This document shows positions 37,001 to 46,815 of a stretch of 64,000 nucleotides of DNA, one piece after another. The first letter of the stretch is position 1; each line of letters opens with the position of its first letter. Origin of the DNA: Anas platyrhynchos (taxonomy: Eukaryota > Chordata > Aves > Anseriformes > Anatidae). Under the pieces are notes generated by a model, which saw only the letters and a program-made list of their open reading frames with translations, searched no databases and was not told the DNA's origin. The position numbers were made by a program, and so were the translations under genes. The stretch is taken from positions 23,989,001-24,053,000 of the forward strand of contig NC_092592.1 of assembly GCF_047663525.1 (NCBI RefSeq), in the 5' to 3' direction.

Positions 37001-40000
37001 GAATGTGTTTTTTCACTTCCTTCTTTTTGTCCTCCACTTATGGAGGCAGAAATGCTGTTTCCAAGGAATGGAAACAACCTTAAAGCTACTGCTATGCTAA
37101 CCAGTGACATGTGGTGTGGTTGCTGACCAACCTACCTCCCAAACCAGAAGTGATACAGCTGCATCAGCACAGATAAACAGCCTGTGATTTAAATGACAGG
37201 AGAACGTGAATGGCAGTGTTAATTTGGGAGAAGGACATTGCCTCAGTTATTTGGAGGATGACTCTATTGAATCCATATTTAGAGGAAAGTCTTGGCAAAT
37301 AAACCAAATGTGGGATTGCTAAATACCTGCTGTGGGACACAAGTTAACTGTCAGCATATATCAAATATTTTGTTAATGCAGTTTTGCCTACTGTAAGTGG
37401 CTTGCCAGAAAACTTAATCTGAATGTGCAGTTAGGTGAATTAGTTTTTTTCCTCTGAGTCGAGGTTTGTTCCACATGGGCATTCTTGGCTGGTGTAGTCC
37501 TTAGTGGTTTAAAATTTAAAGCTGTAATTGGCCAGAAATCCTACTTCTGTCTTCTAGAGAAGTTTTGACCTAGAATAAAAATAAACAATAAACTAGTTGA
37601 AACTGTCTGAAACAGAACAAAAGTAGCAGTTTAGAATTCACCACAGGCTGGGAATTTCAATATTCCACTTGGAACAAAAAAATGTTATGTGAGATGTTGT
37701 TTGCAAATACCACCTAAAATTCTAGGAGCTGACCCAGATGAGGATCTGGGAGGCTCTTGAAGCCCCATATATGCTGATATTTCCTTACAAGCTAATTCTC
37801 AGCATCGACACTCCTGACTTGAAGGCAGTCTGTCTGTCAGACTGGTTTTGTGAATCCTGGGGCAGTCAGTTTTGGTTGTTGTGATGCCAGACTGGCAGGC
37901 AGCTGGAGTGGTGGGGATGAGGTTAAAAGTCTGTTTACCTTGAAATTGGTGAATTGCCATCACCTTTTTTGATTTTGATAAATTCAGGCTTTTCTTCTTG
38001 TCTCCAGATGTTGGGCCAGTAAAACATTTGTGTACATAGCTTCTCTGCTTGCGTGCAGAGGTTATGCCTGGATTAATTCCATCTGTTTTCAATTGCTGGA
38101 CTCTCTTACAGTATTAGCATTGAAACATTTTCTAATAATATGAATGTAAAACACAGAGCAACATTTCAGGCGAAGGTATTATAGGCCAGTGAATTATCTT
38201 TGAATGGTGTCTTTATCACTAACTCACTGTGTATCCTCCAAGAAGTTGCTTAAGCTTTCTCAGTGCTTGTGAAAACAGCAATACAAGGGTTTTGGTGAGG
38301 TACTTTGACAAACAGCAAAGGATTTTAAAGCAACTGAAAATGCACAAAGTATTGCTGTTTGGAAACTCCTGCTGCCCATTGTTTTTTAAAATTGTCACAA
38401 ATACCACAGTATCCTGTGAGACAGGAGAGATGGAACCTCATTGCTGCTTTTATGCAAGGACAAATTCCTAGTTTGCAAGATGTGGTTATTCTGGGAAGCG
38501 GAGCTCTTCCTTAATACAGGCAGTGAGGCTGGAGCAGGATGGTCCTGAAAGTTTCCAGACTTGTTTATAATCAGCAGGGGTTACCTGTCTCCATCTCTCT
38601 GCGACAGTGGAAAGCCAACTACAGTTAATAAGTGAATGGTATTTGTTTATTAAACCTCATTTTTCTGTCTTCCCAAAATTCAAGTACATGTAGCTGGTAT
38701 ACAGTGAAACTTCCACCTCCCCCCCCTTCCACATTTCATTCAATGCTGTGTTCCTGCTGGAACAATTCCTCCTTCATTTTTTCATAACACAGTTAAAACT
38801 GAGAATAAGCTGCATCAATAATAGACAGTGGTTGTTAGATTGTTTTCCTTCTCTCCTTTTGATTTTTGATCACTTTCTTTCATGTGAAGGCAATAGATCG
38901 AGGCATTTACTTTGAACTTCTTTACACGCCTGCCATCAAAGACTCCACAATGAGAAGATACACAATTTCAAATGCAATCAGCCTGATGCAGATCTGCAAA
39001 GGAAAGGTAAGCTCTCAAAGTGAAAGCAAGCTAATTAATTCAGTTCAAATTCTTCTGGAGTTGTACAGACTAGAGCCATTTTAAATTAGTGTGATGCTGG
39101 GCTTTCTGAAGCTCTGAATCTTTGCCTGCTAATACAAGGACACAACTGTTCTGGCTCCAGATACTTCCAGCCATGCACCACTGCACGCTTTCTTCTTAAC
39201 TTGTCAGACTGCTGTGTTCTTTTTTCAGAACAACCTATCTGTTAGCATGGTATGCAATACCCAGAACAAAAGGAAAAAAGTAGATCTAAGGTTTGCACTG
39301 GAGCTGAAATCCATGCATCTTTTTAAAATTCCCAATTTAAATTTCTGACTGACAAAAAGCTCTTTTTGAGAGTGTAAGTTGAATATGGGGAAAAAACTAA
39401 GAAGGGAGAAATCTTGTTTTGTTAAACTGTTAGGAAATCCCCTGTGTACGAAACAGAACCAACAGCTTGCTGGCTGTAAGCCAGGGCTTTGCTGCAGTCA
39501 GATCAACTGCATTCTTCCCTTCTACTGAAACCAAGGGAAGAAGTAATCCTTGCAGCTGAGATGCCTGTACTCCACTGCTTTCATACCTCACCTCCTCCCA
39601 GGCCACCAGACTAAGCTGCAGTGTGGCACCTCTCAGGCTATATGCTTTTAACAGAGAAGTATATCATGATACATATACAAGTCAAAAGAGATTGTAGCAC
39701 CCACCACCGTTACTGGAAAAGGCCCCTGCTGTTCTTAGCTAGTCCAGAGAAGCCTTGCAGATCTAGTCTGAAAGGGGATGTAGAACTTGGAAGGCCAATT
39801 AACAGCAGATTCATCATTACTGTGGCTCCCCTTGGTGGCCTATTTTGTAGGATAGTGGGGTAGGTCAAACACATGAATTCCCTCAGTGCTACAGAACATA
39901 GCAAGTACTCACATGGCCTTCCCGAGAAGCCCAACTCTGGGAGTTAATCACACAGAATGCTCATTTGGATGTAAGGTTCATACGCACAAAAAAAACTTTC

Positions 40001-43000
40001 CTGTAGGATTGCTTTTTGCCAGTGCTTCTCTTTCCTCTGTGCAGTTGAAGATGTTTCTCACGTGGCTGTTGATTTATATAGCACCAGCTGAGTTAGCATC
40101 ACAGACAGAGTGAGTGAGGCATCTGGACTGGGTACCTGTGACCTTTTTCTTCTGCAGCTGTCAATCTCGTACATCATTTGTACCTGGAAGGTAAACTGGC
40201 TAGAGATGGACACAACAATTTGTTGTTAGCCACTGGAAGAGCTAGGAATGGACTGCTAGTTTGTCTTCATTTTTTGCCTCTGGGCTCAGTACATTGCAGA
40301 CCAGCAGAGGTGGTTATTAGCCCTTGTTGGCATTTTGTCAGTTATATAAAGGCCATTTTCTACTGAGATGTGGTAAGGCTGCACCATAGGCTGCTTGCGT
40401 TGGTGTCTGTCACATCACTGTCACAGGCTGTAACCTACAGTTGCTGAGCTTGTAGCAACTTTTGGAACCTTTTGGTTTTCTTCTGTTGCATTAGGACAGA
40501 GGAATTTCCAGAGACTCACTGGTCAGGAAGTTGGCCTTCAGCAGAATATCTAGAACATGTTAAAATGTGCAGGGAACGAGGGAGGGATGCACAGCACTCC
40601 TTTACCTCCCACGTTTTAGTAACTGAGTGTGGATGCTGCACCCAGAGCAGTGTGCAGAATAGCTGCTGTCTCCTTTACGTGACGAGGTAATGTCTCACCT
40701 CTGAGTTCTTCCCTGTAGCTCTTCCCGTGGATTTGCCTTTGCCTGCTTCTATTTCATTCGCTACCAGTGCTTTTCTTGTCTACTCCTGTCTCCTTCTCCC
40801 TTCTTACCCATCCACTAAACGGAAGCCAGCTGCCTTTGAATTGGCCATAGAATGTCTGCAATATGCAGCAGTGAGCCGCAGTCCTGTAGGGCTGGGTTCA
40901 GGATGGCACAGCTGCTCTGCGAGCTCTACACAGTCTGGAAGATGGGAATTGGTTGTTACAGCTCAGAGCAGCAGACTTAAATTTTCTCAGTGAACTCTTG
41001 CAGTCAGCACCACTGAAGCTCAAAAGCACCCTTGGGATCTGTAGTACAGTCATTTTAAAGGTGAACTATGCAGAAAAAAAACGTCCCAGGCTGAGTGCTG
41101 TGAAGTCACTTTGATGTATGTATTACTTCTGCTTCTGACTTTCTGTATGCTCAGGCAGAGTTGTCTGTCCCATCCTTTCCTCTTTGGCACATGAGGAAAC
41201 CTTGGGCACAGTGTGAGCAGTGCAACCATTTCTATGCAAAAAGCTCTTCTATGGTTTGAGTTCCACCTGTGCACAGAGCATTTCCTTCCACTGCTCTTTT
41301 TGCTGGGGAGGCAGCAGGACAAGCAGAGCAGTGCGGGGAAGGGATCAAAAGCCCCACCTTTGAACCGAAGGTGGTGCAATGTGTTGGTGGTGCTGACGTC
41401 AGAGAGGGAAATCTTTTGCTGCCTCAGTACCAATTCTCATTCCCACCCACTCAAGCAGGAATTCCCAAAGCTTTTTATTTGATATAAGAAAAGGTGCAAG
41501 GAATTTTTTTGCTGCTGCAGAGTTTCCACCTGCGCAAAACAGTCTTCCCCAGGGTGAGCATCCATGGAGGTTTAGCATTAGAAGAGCGCAGCAGCTGAGC
41601 TGTGTATCTGCCGGCCCCTGAGCATCACATACCTGTTCTGCAGAAGACTTTAGGGAGAGAAGGGGGAAGGGCATCTTTTTGCTTGGTGTTTTTCATGGGG
41701 GTGCAAGTTTTGAGGAAAGTGAGCGTATGGTATGAACGGGCTGCCATTGCCTGGCTGCAGACTGGTTTCCTCCGCCTGTGTGAATTTAAGGCCAACGTGG
41801 ATGGGTTAGGTTGTATTGCAGCACAGAGGGTAGGCTGGAAGTGTGGGAGCATCGAACTGGCTAAAGCCACAATCGGTAAGCTGCTTCTGGGGTATCCTGC
41901 GCTTCTCTTCAAAGTCCATTTGTGTTGTATCTCAGGTTGAGTTGTGTCATTTGTGTGGCCATGTATGTCTTTCTCAATGTAATGCTCATCAGATGTCTTG
42001 TGCCCAACTGCTTTCAAGGGGCAGTAAAGACGCATGGCTCCCTGTCTCTTTCAGATACTATAAATAAAGGGGGCACTTCATAACACAGTGTGTTCAACTG
42101 TCCATTTCTTCTTTACCCTTACAGTCCTCTATAAGAGGTACAGGTTCACATGTGCTTGCTCAACACCATCACTAAGTTTTATACTGCTTAGCCTATCCCT
42201 CTAAAAGGTTATTCAGCTTATTCAGCTCAGATCTCTGCGTGGGAGGTTTATAACTACAAGGGAGAGCTTCTCCCTATGGCCTAGTAGGGGTTGGGGAGAT
42301 TGTTAGGGTTTATTCATTTCCGCAAAATAATATCCATACCTGGCTAGAGTTCACTTCATCTGGGGGCATCAGACACTTTGACAATTAATTGGGCTGTCAG
42401 CCTAAACTTAGCTAGTGCTCCTGAAGTCTTTGCTGCTTGCAGATTTTCCATTTATTGATACTGTATGACAGATAAGCGTTTGTTCTCTTTTGTTTTTCAG
42501 AACATCGTTATATCTAGTGCAGCTGAAAGGGTAAGTCCTAGCTTTTTGTTGAAGTCGAAACAATTTGATGGTTTATCTGCAGCTGAAAACACAGTAGTTA
42601 TTTAAAATTACATGTTTATACGTTTAATATATATACGATTGCCATCTTTTATATTTTTAATCAATATGTTTAAATAATAAATCATGTTTGTTTGTTTGTT
42701 TTTACTTTGTTTTTGCTGCTATGGTATTTTCCGTAACAGTTTTTTCCCAGATAGGAACTCTGTTTTCCAAAATAATAGTCTTTCCTTGATTTTTATAATG
42801 CATCTTCAGCAGCTTGCAGTTATGTAGCATTTAGTCTCACCTTTCTGACTTGACTGCTTCCCCAGATAGCCCTGTCCTGCATACTCGCGCTCTGCCAGCC
42901 TGTGTGAGAGAGCATGCACATATCCAACCTTCTTTGTTTTGTTCTAGCCTCTGGAACTACGAGGTCCTTACGATGTGGCAAATCTGTATCCTTTTTCCAA

Positions 43001-46000
43001 GTCTAAGACAGCCATTAATATTAACATGTGAAAGTTCAAATTGGTTTTGAAATTTTCCATCCTTGAACTTTACACAGTGATGCTTGTTGGTGACTAATTC
43101 AATGAATCAGGGCTCTGAGTGGGTGTGGAAGGAGCAACAGATCTTGGTCACGGAGTGGTGTGAATAGTCGCTGTAAACAGTAATGTCTGAGTACAGATAT
43201 AGGTACATTTTGTGTTGTTATGCCTTGATATTTGTGTTGGGTGTAATTGGAGAAATTAATAAAAAACATAATCATAGTTTTGGGAATAAAGATCAATGGA
43301 TGTTGTAGACCAAACCAGTAATTACTACTACTGATCTCTAAGGTGTCAAATCTTTGACAGAGGCAGCTATAAAATCTTGTTTATGTCGAGAAAGCAAAAG
43401 TTCCTCTCTGAGAACTGGTTACTTTTGTTCTGAATATTTCAGCCCTTAGTTTCACACATACCCTTAAATAAGGGATTGTGTTCTTAACGGAGAGTATCTT
43501 TATTCCCTTTCTTTTAGGAATTCGGATGCATTCTTATTCCTCCCTGCCCCCAGGCATGTATCTGGACTGTCCCTCAAAGGGGAGGCCTGCGCTCTGAATC
43601 GTGAGAACCGTGTGGGAGGGTGTTCGGGCTGGAAGGATTTTACGCGTAACATTTCCTTCCCCCTTATAAAGAGCAGCGTGGCTCAACCCAAATTAACATA
43701 CCTAATTTGGTGCCATCCCTATTCAAGGTGGCTGGGAATTTTTCAACATAATGCTTTGAATCAGACAATCCCCTTTCCCACAAAGCTGATTTTTTTCAAG
43801 GCGGTTGCTTTTTACTTGTTTAAACATATAAACATGTTCCTATGTTGACAGATGTTTAATTCCAAAATGACAGCTGCTTGTCCGGGAAAAAACAACATTG
43901 ACAGGAGCCTTCCAGGAGGGCTCCTGGGGAACTGCAGGCAAGAGAATTGGGTGCCTCAGGTCTCTGCCTCTGGGTAACCGTATGCAAGATGTCACTTCGA
44001 GTTGCAGAGTTGCTAATTCCCAGTTATTTGTAGAGTATTCAAATCTGCCATACAGCCAGGCTTCCATGTTCTTTTTGTTCCTTTCTGTGCATTTTGATCC
44101 TGAACAAAGGTGGCAGAGGTTTGCTGTTTGGCCTGTCAGAAAGTGAAGCCAAGGCAGCTGTGTCTACCAACTGCAGAGCCACCATACTTCATGGAGGTAA
44201 GTGAAAAGCATGTGCAGGCTTGCTTAATACTGGATTTGTTAAGCTAAGTTCCTGTCAGTGCGTGTTTTCCAGAGTCTGAGACCATACAGAACAAGTCAGC
44301 TTGGGGTTTTACTTCCCTTGTTCAATGCATGAAAAGGAACTTGTGCAGCAAGGGTGTTTTGTCTTACCCTTGTTGCCACACTAGCAAATGAGTGGCTGAA
44401 ATGGGAGTGCTGTCTGTACTGGAGTACTCTCTTAACCACATTAAGACTCATAAGATGTTTAGTCAAAACACAGATCTGCCTGCTGTGCTGTGTTGTGAAA
44501 ATGCCACTTCTTTCAGAAGGGGTTGAATGCTGATCTCCATGATAGCAGCAGAAGCTATGTGACTGCTTTGAAACACATGCATCCGAATTTTCTTGTATTT
44601 ACCTTCTTGCAGCATGACTAGAGAAGCAATTTGTGTGGTGTCCCTTTCTGATGTTTCATTATGTGGTCTGTTTCTGACTCACTTTTCATTGTGGACCACT
44701 TCAAACCTGAGGCCAAATCTGAAGTCTTGAGTGTTTCCTGCTTAGAAGGAAATGTTTCATATAGTGTACCATGGCTTGAAGTGTTTTGATGAAACAAAAC
44801 TTCCATATGCTCTCACCAGAAGAAGTTCACAGTAGCTTTCTTCTTTTATACTTGATAATTTTAATACTAAGAAAGTAGAAATTTAACTTTTGGCACCCTG
44901 CAGGAATCAAAAAGTTTCTAGTTGTATTATGTGTCTCAGTGTCAGTGCAGCAAAGAAATGTCTCAGTTTGTGTTCCAGTCAATTTAGTCCCTTTGCAATG
45001 TGACCCTCATTCCTCCTTCTCTACCTTCCCTTTCACGTAGTTATTCATCGGTTCTTAATGTTTCTTGATCTTTTTCATAGAATCATTAAAGTTGGAAAAG
45101 ACCTTCATATTATCTGGTCCAACCATTCTCCTACCACCAACATCACCCATTAAACCATGTCCCTTAGGAAAAGGTTGGACGTGGTGCTTAAACATCCTCA
45201 GGGACAGTGACTCCCCACCTTTCTGGGCAACCCGTTCCAATGCCTGTTGTTTATTCTGATAGCAGTTTAACTTTGTGACTGTGTAGCTATTAATATCTGC
45301 CTCTGCCAGGATCTGTTGGATAGGTAGGTTCAGTCATCTTAGTAACATGAGTTGCTCTAAATTGGAAGCACACAGTAGAATTTGGCTTGCATCTTGTTTC
45401 AGTAGAAGCAGAGCTTGAATGTGCTGTAATTCCCAGCAGATAGCTTTTATCCCCTCAAGAGTGTATTTCTGTGAGCGGGATTGTCCAGCCTGCTACTCAT
45501 CTACATAGTTAGTGACAGTGTGTTAGAATTTTTGTCAAGTGTACGTGGGTTTTCTCAAAACCTTCATCTTTCTTTGAAGTTTTTTTTTTTTTTTAAAAAA
45601 AAAAAAAGTCACTTTGCTGTCCCCTAAAGAATACTAGACCAGAATAATTCAGCATGTTTTTGGCAAAGTTCTTTCAGAGCCTCTCTGCTAACAAGAGTAT
45701 CTGTAAGTAGTTTCATCTACTTCAAATCTTCAGTTTTTGCAGGGAAGCCTCCCACTAGAAGTTTTGAAATTGGACTGGGCTCACTAGGTTGTTTAGCAAA
45801 TATATGAGGAGTTTGAAAATATGACATAGTAGCGTTTTATGGTAATGCTGAGGGTTCTGTAAATAAAATATTACTGAATACCATGAAGCTACTTCTTGGT
45901 GTGTATACAGAAGCCTCTGCCCGTGTAGCTGTGCCAGCATAGTCTGTTTAAGAATCCTGGGGTATGTGAATATGTTTATTTATTCTATTTTTAAGAACGG

Positions 46001-46462
46001 TATGTTTTGCTCAGAAATACAGAAATACTTCTTGACTTGCATTCAGGAATGCATTCTTCTGTGGCTATGGAACTGATGAAGCCTGGCTTGCTGTGGTTCT
46101 GCATATGTACCCCCTCAGCTCCTGCAAACCTCAGTTTTCCTTTAGGCTTGCTGTAATTCTGCACCCACCCTCAGATTTCCTAGTGTATCCCCAGGTCCTG
46201 CCCATGCAGGTTGCTTACCTGCTGTGTGTGCCGACTGGCTGGCTGTTAAACATGTTGAATTACACTTTTGGGCAAAGACACCTGAAGTGAGTATGTGTTA
46301 AATGCAGTAGAGTGATTTTACATGAGCTGCTACAGCTTCTGCTTGTATATTCCAGAAACCCGGAAGAGTGCCTGTGGGGTTGTGTACACAGTGAAGAAGC
46401 TCCGCAAGGTTGAGGAGGAAGAAACTGTGCCAGCCTGCAAAAAGGCTAAAACTCAAGCTTGA
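27994..46462 (+). CDS. RPP30: Ribonuclease P/MRP protein subunit p30, complete gene, 11 coding exons
   Basis: RPP30 is a protein subunit of nuclear RNase P (5' leader removal from pre-tRNA) and of RNase MRP; it has a PHP-like TIM-barrel fold and works in the nucleolus/nucleoplasm with POP5 and other subunits. Coding exons are 27994-28075, 29754-29809, 30113-30169, 30858-30932, 31466-31537, 36723-36812, 38890-39006, 42501-42530, 42948-42985, 44117-44196 and 46356-46462. They sum to 804 nt, 267 residues plus TGA, against 268 in human. Recognisable blocks are FADL at 4-7, DFKEKK at 40-45, SDPSHCN in exon 4, [10 protein letters not shown] in exon 5, [10 protein letters not shown] in exon 7 and the acidic, lysine-rich tail. 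All introns are GT-AG; that after exon 9 is U12-type. The gene faces ANKRD1 tail to tail. Confidence 0.96.
29754..29809 (+). CDS. RPP30: RPP30 exon 2
   Basis: Residues 28-46, including GYSAVALNH and DFKEKKQ. The acceptor follows a long T tract (tttttag) and the donor is GTAATT. Confidence 0.95.
30113..30169 (+). CDS. RPP30: RPP30 exon 3
   Basis: Residues 47-65, ending LPIVQ. The acceptor is the less common TTGAG rather than CAG; phase 0 at both ends. Confidence 0.93.
30858..30932 (+). CDS. RPP30: RPP30 exon 4
   Basis: Residues 66-90, with [15 protein letters not shown], a strand and loop of the barrel strongly kept between species. Confidence 0.95.
31466..31537 (+). CDS. RPP30: RPP30 exon 5
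   Basis: Residues 91-114, ending [10 protein letters not shown]; acceptor TTTGCAG, donor GTAAGT. Confidence 0.95.
31782..31802. repeat. (ATTT)n microsatellite
   Basis: Five ATTT units in RPP30 intron 5. Confidence 0.9.
35645..36245 (-). mobile_element. CR1 LINE, 5'-truncated, antisense in RPP30 intron 5
   Basis: On the minus strand this reads as the C-terminal part of CR1 ORF2 ([12 protein letters not shown], then [13 protein letters not shown], then a [15 protein letters not shown] block and [16 protein letters not shown]) and the CR1 3' end (tccaatctaaatgcttctat). Frames shift between the pieces, so it is dead. It lies between RPP30 exons 5 and 6, opposite to the gene. Confidence 0.93.
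36723..36812 (+). CDS. RPP30: RPP30 exon 6
   Basis: Residues 115-144, with [18 protein letters not shown]. The last codon is Met where human has Val. Donor GTAAAT. The preceding intron (5.2 kb) contains a CR1 copy. Confidence 0.94.
38890..39006 (+). CDS. RPP30: RPP30 exon 7
   Basis: Residues 145-183, beginning AIDRG and including [14 protein letters not shown] and the ICKGK end; acceptor TGAAG, donor GTAAGC. Confidence 0.95.
42501..42530 (+). CDS. RPP30: RPP30 exon 8 (30-bp micro-exon)
   Basis: Ten codons, [10 protein letters not shown], between a TTTTTCAG acceptor and a GTAAGT donor. It would be missed by length-based gene finding but is needed to join exons 7 and 9 in frame. Confidence 0.94.
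42948..42985 (+). CDS. RPP30: RPP30 exon 9
   Basis: Thirty-eight bases encoding [12 protein letters not shown] plus two bases of a Leu codon (phase 2). The donor is the U12 type, GTATCCTTTT. Confidence 0.95.
42986..44116 (+). other. U12-type (minor spliceosome) GT-AG intron of RPP30
   Basis: The 5' splice site GTATCCTT is a perfect match to the U12 consensus, while as a U2 donor it is poor (T at -1, C at +5). At 44097-44105 ATCCTGAAC resembles the U12 branch site TTCCTTAAC (7 of 9), with the branch A at 44104, 12 nt before the intron end and within the usual 10-15 nt window. There is no strong polypyrimidine tract next to the AG, another U12 trait. Length 1131 bp, phase 2. Confidence 0.88.
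44117..44196 (+). CDS. RPP30: RPP30 exon 10
   Basis: Completes Leu206 and runs through GLLFGLSES and AAVSTNCRA to residue 232 plus one base. The acceptor TGGCAG is preceded by the U12 branch motif; donor GTAAGT. Confidence 0.95.
45077..45245 (-). mobile_element. CR1 LINE 3' tail with internal inversion, in RPP30 intron 10
   Basis: About 170 bp of CR1 3' end in minus orientation (tcatagaatcattaaagttg at the 3' end, gggcaacccgttccaatgcc at the 5' end). Within it, 45164-45191 reads in the opposite orientation to the rest. Confidence 0.9.
45580..45607. repeat. T15-A13 inverted homopolymer
   Basis: Fifteen T run directly into thirteen A, a perfect A/T palindrome in RPP30 intron 10. Confidence 0.95.
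46356..46462 (+). CDS. RPP30: RPP30 exon 11 with stop
   Basis: Residues 233-267 and TGA. The tail has a run of four Glu and a KKAK basic patch like the mammalian C-terminus, but is otherwise divergent. Confidence 0.93.
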
Positions 46463-46815
46463 GAACTGAGCCAATCGACAACAGGAACCTCCACCCCGTC
46501 TTTACCCAGTACTAAATCTTCCCCCACGCTCCAGCCAGCTCAGTTCCTCACTTGGTAATTTATTTAGCCCAGAGAGCTATTCTTCTGGTGTAAAGTGAGG
46601 AAGGCTGTGGGAATGGGATTGCCATGAGTAGTTCACCACATCTGGAAGGTCATCCTCTTGTTGGGCTTCTGGCCAAGGTCAGGAGGGCATCTCTCCAACC
46701 TGTTCTAGGTTTTCTGGAGTCAGTGCAAACTTGACAGAATATTTCAAGCATGGAGAAACTTTCTATTGTATAACTGTGCTCTTTTTTAATAAAAAATATT
46801 TTGAAGAACGCCTGC
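46463..46815 (+). terminator. RPP30 3' UTR with AATAAA signal
   Basis: About 330 bp after the stop there is a canonical AATAAA (46788-46793). Cleavage is expected around 46805-46815. Confidence 0.75.

Noticed and set aside
41602..41940. 112-codon frame in RPP30 intron 7
   Set aside because: RPP30 exons 7 and 8 already join in frame, and the peptide resembles no part of the protein.
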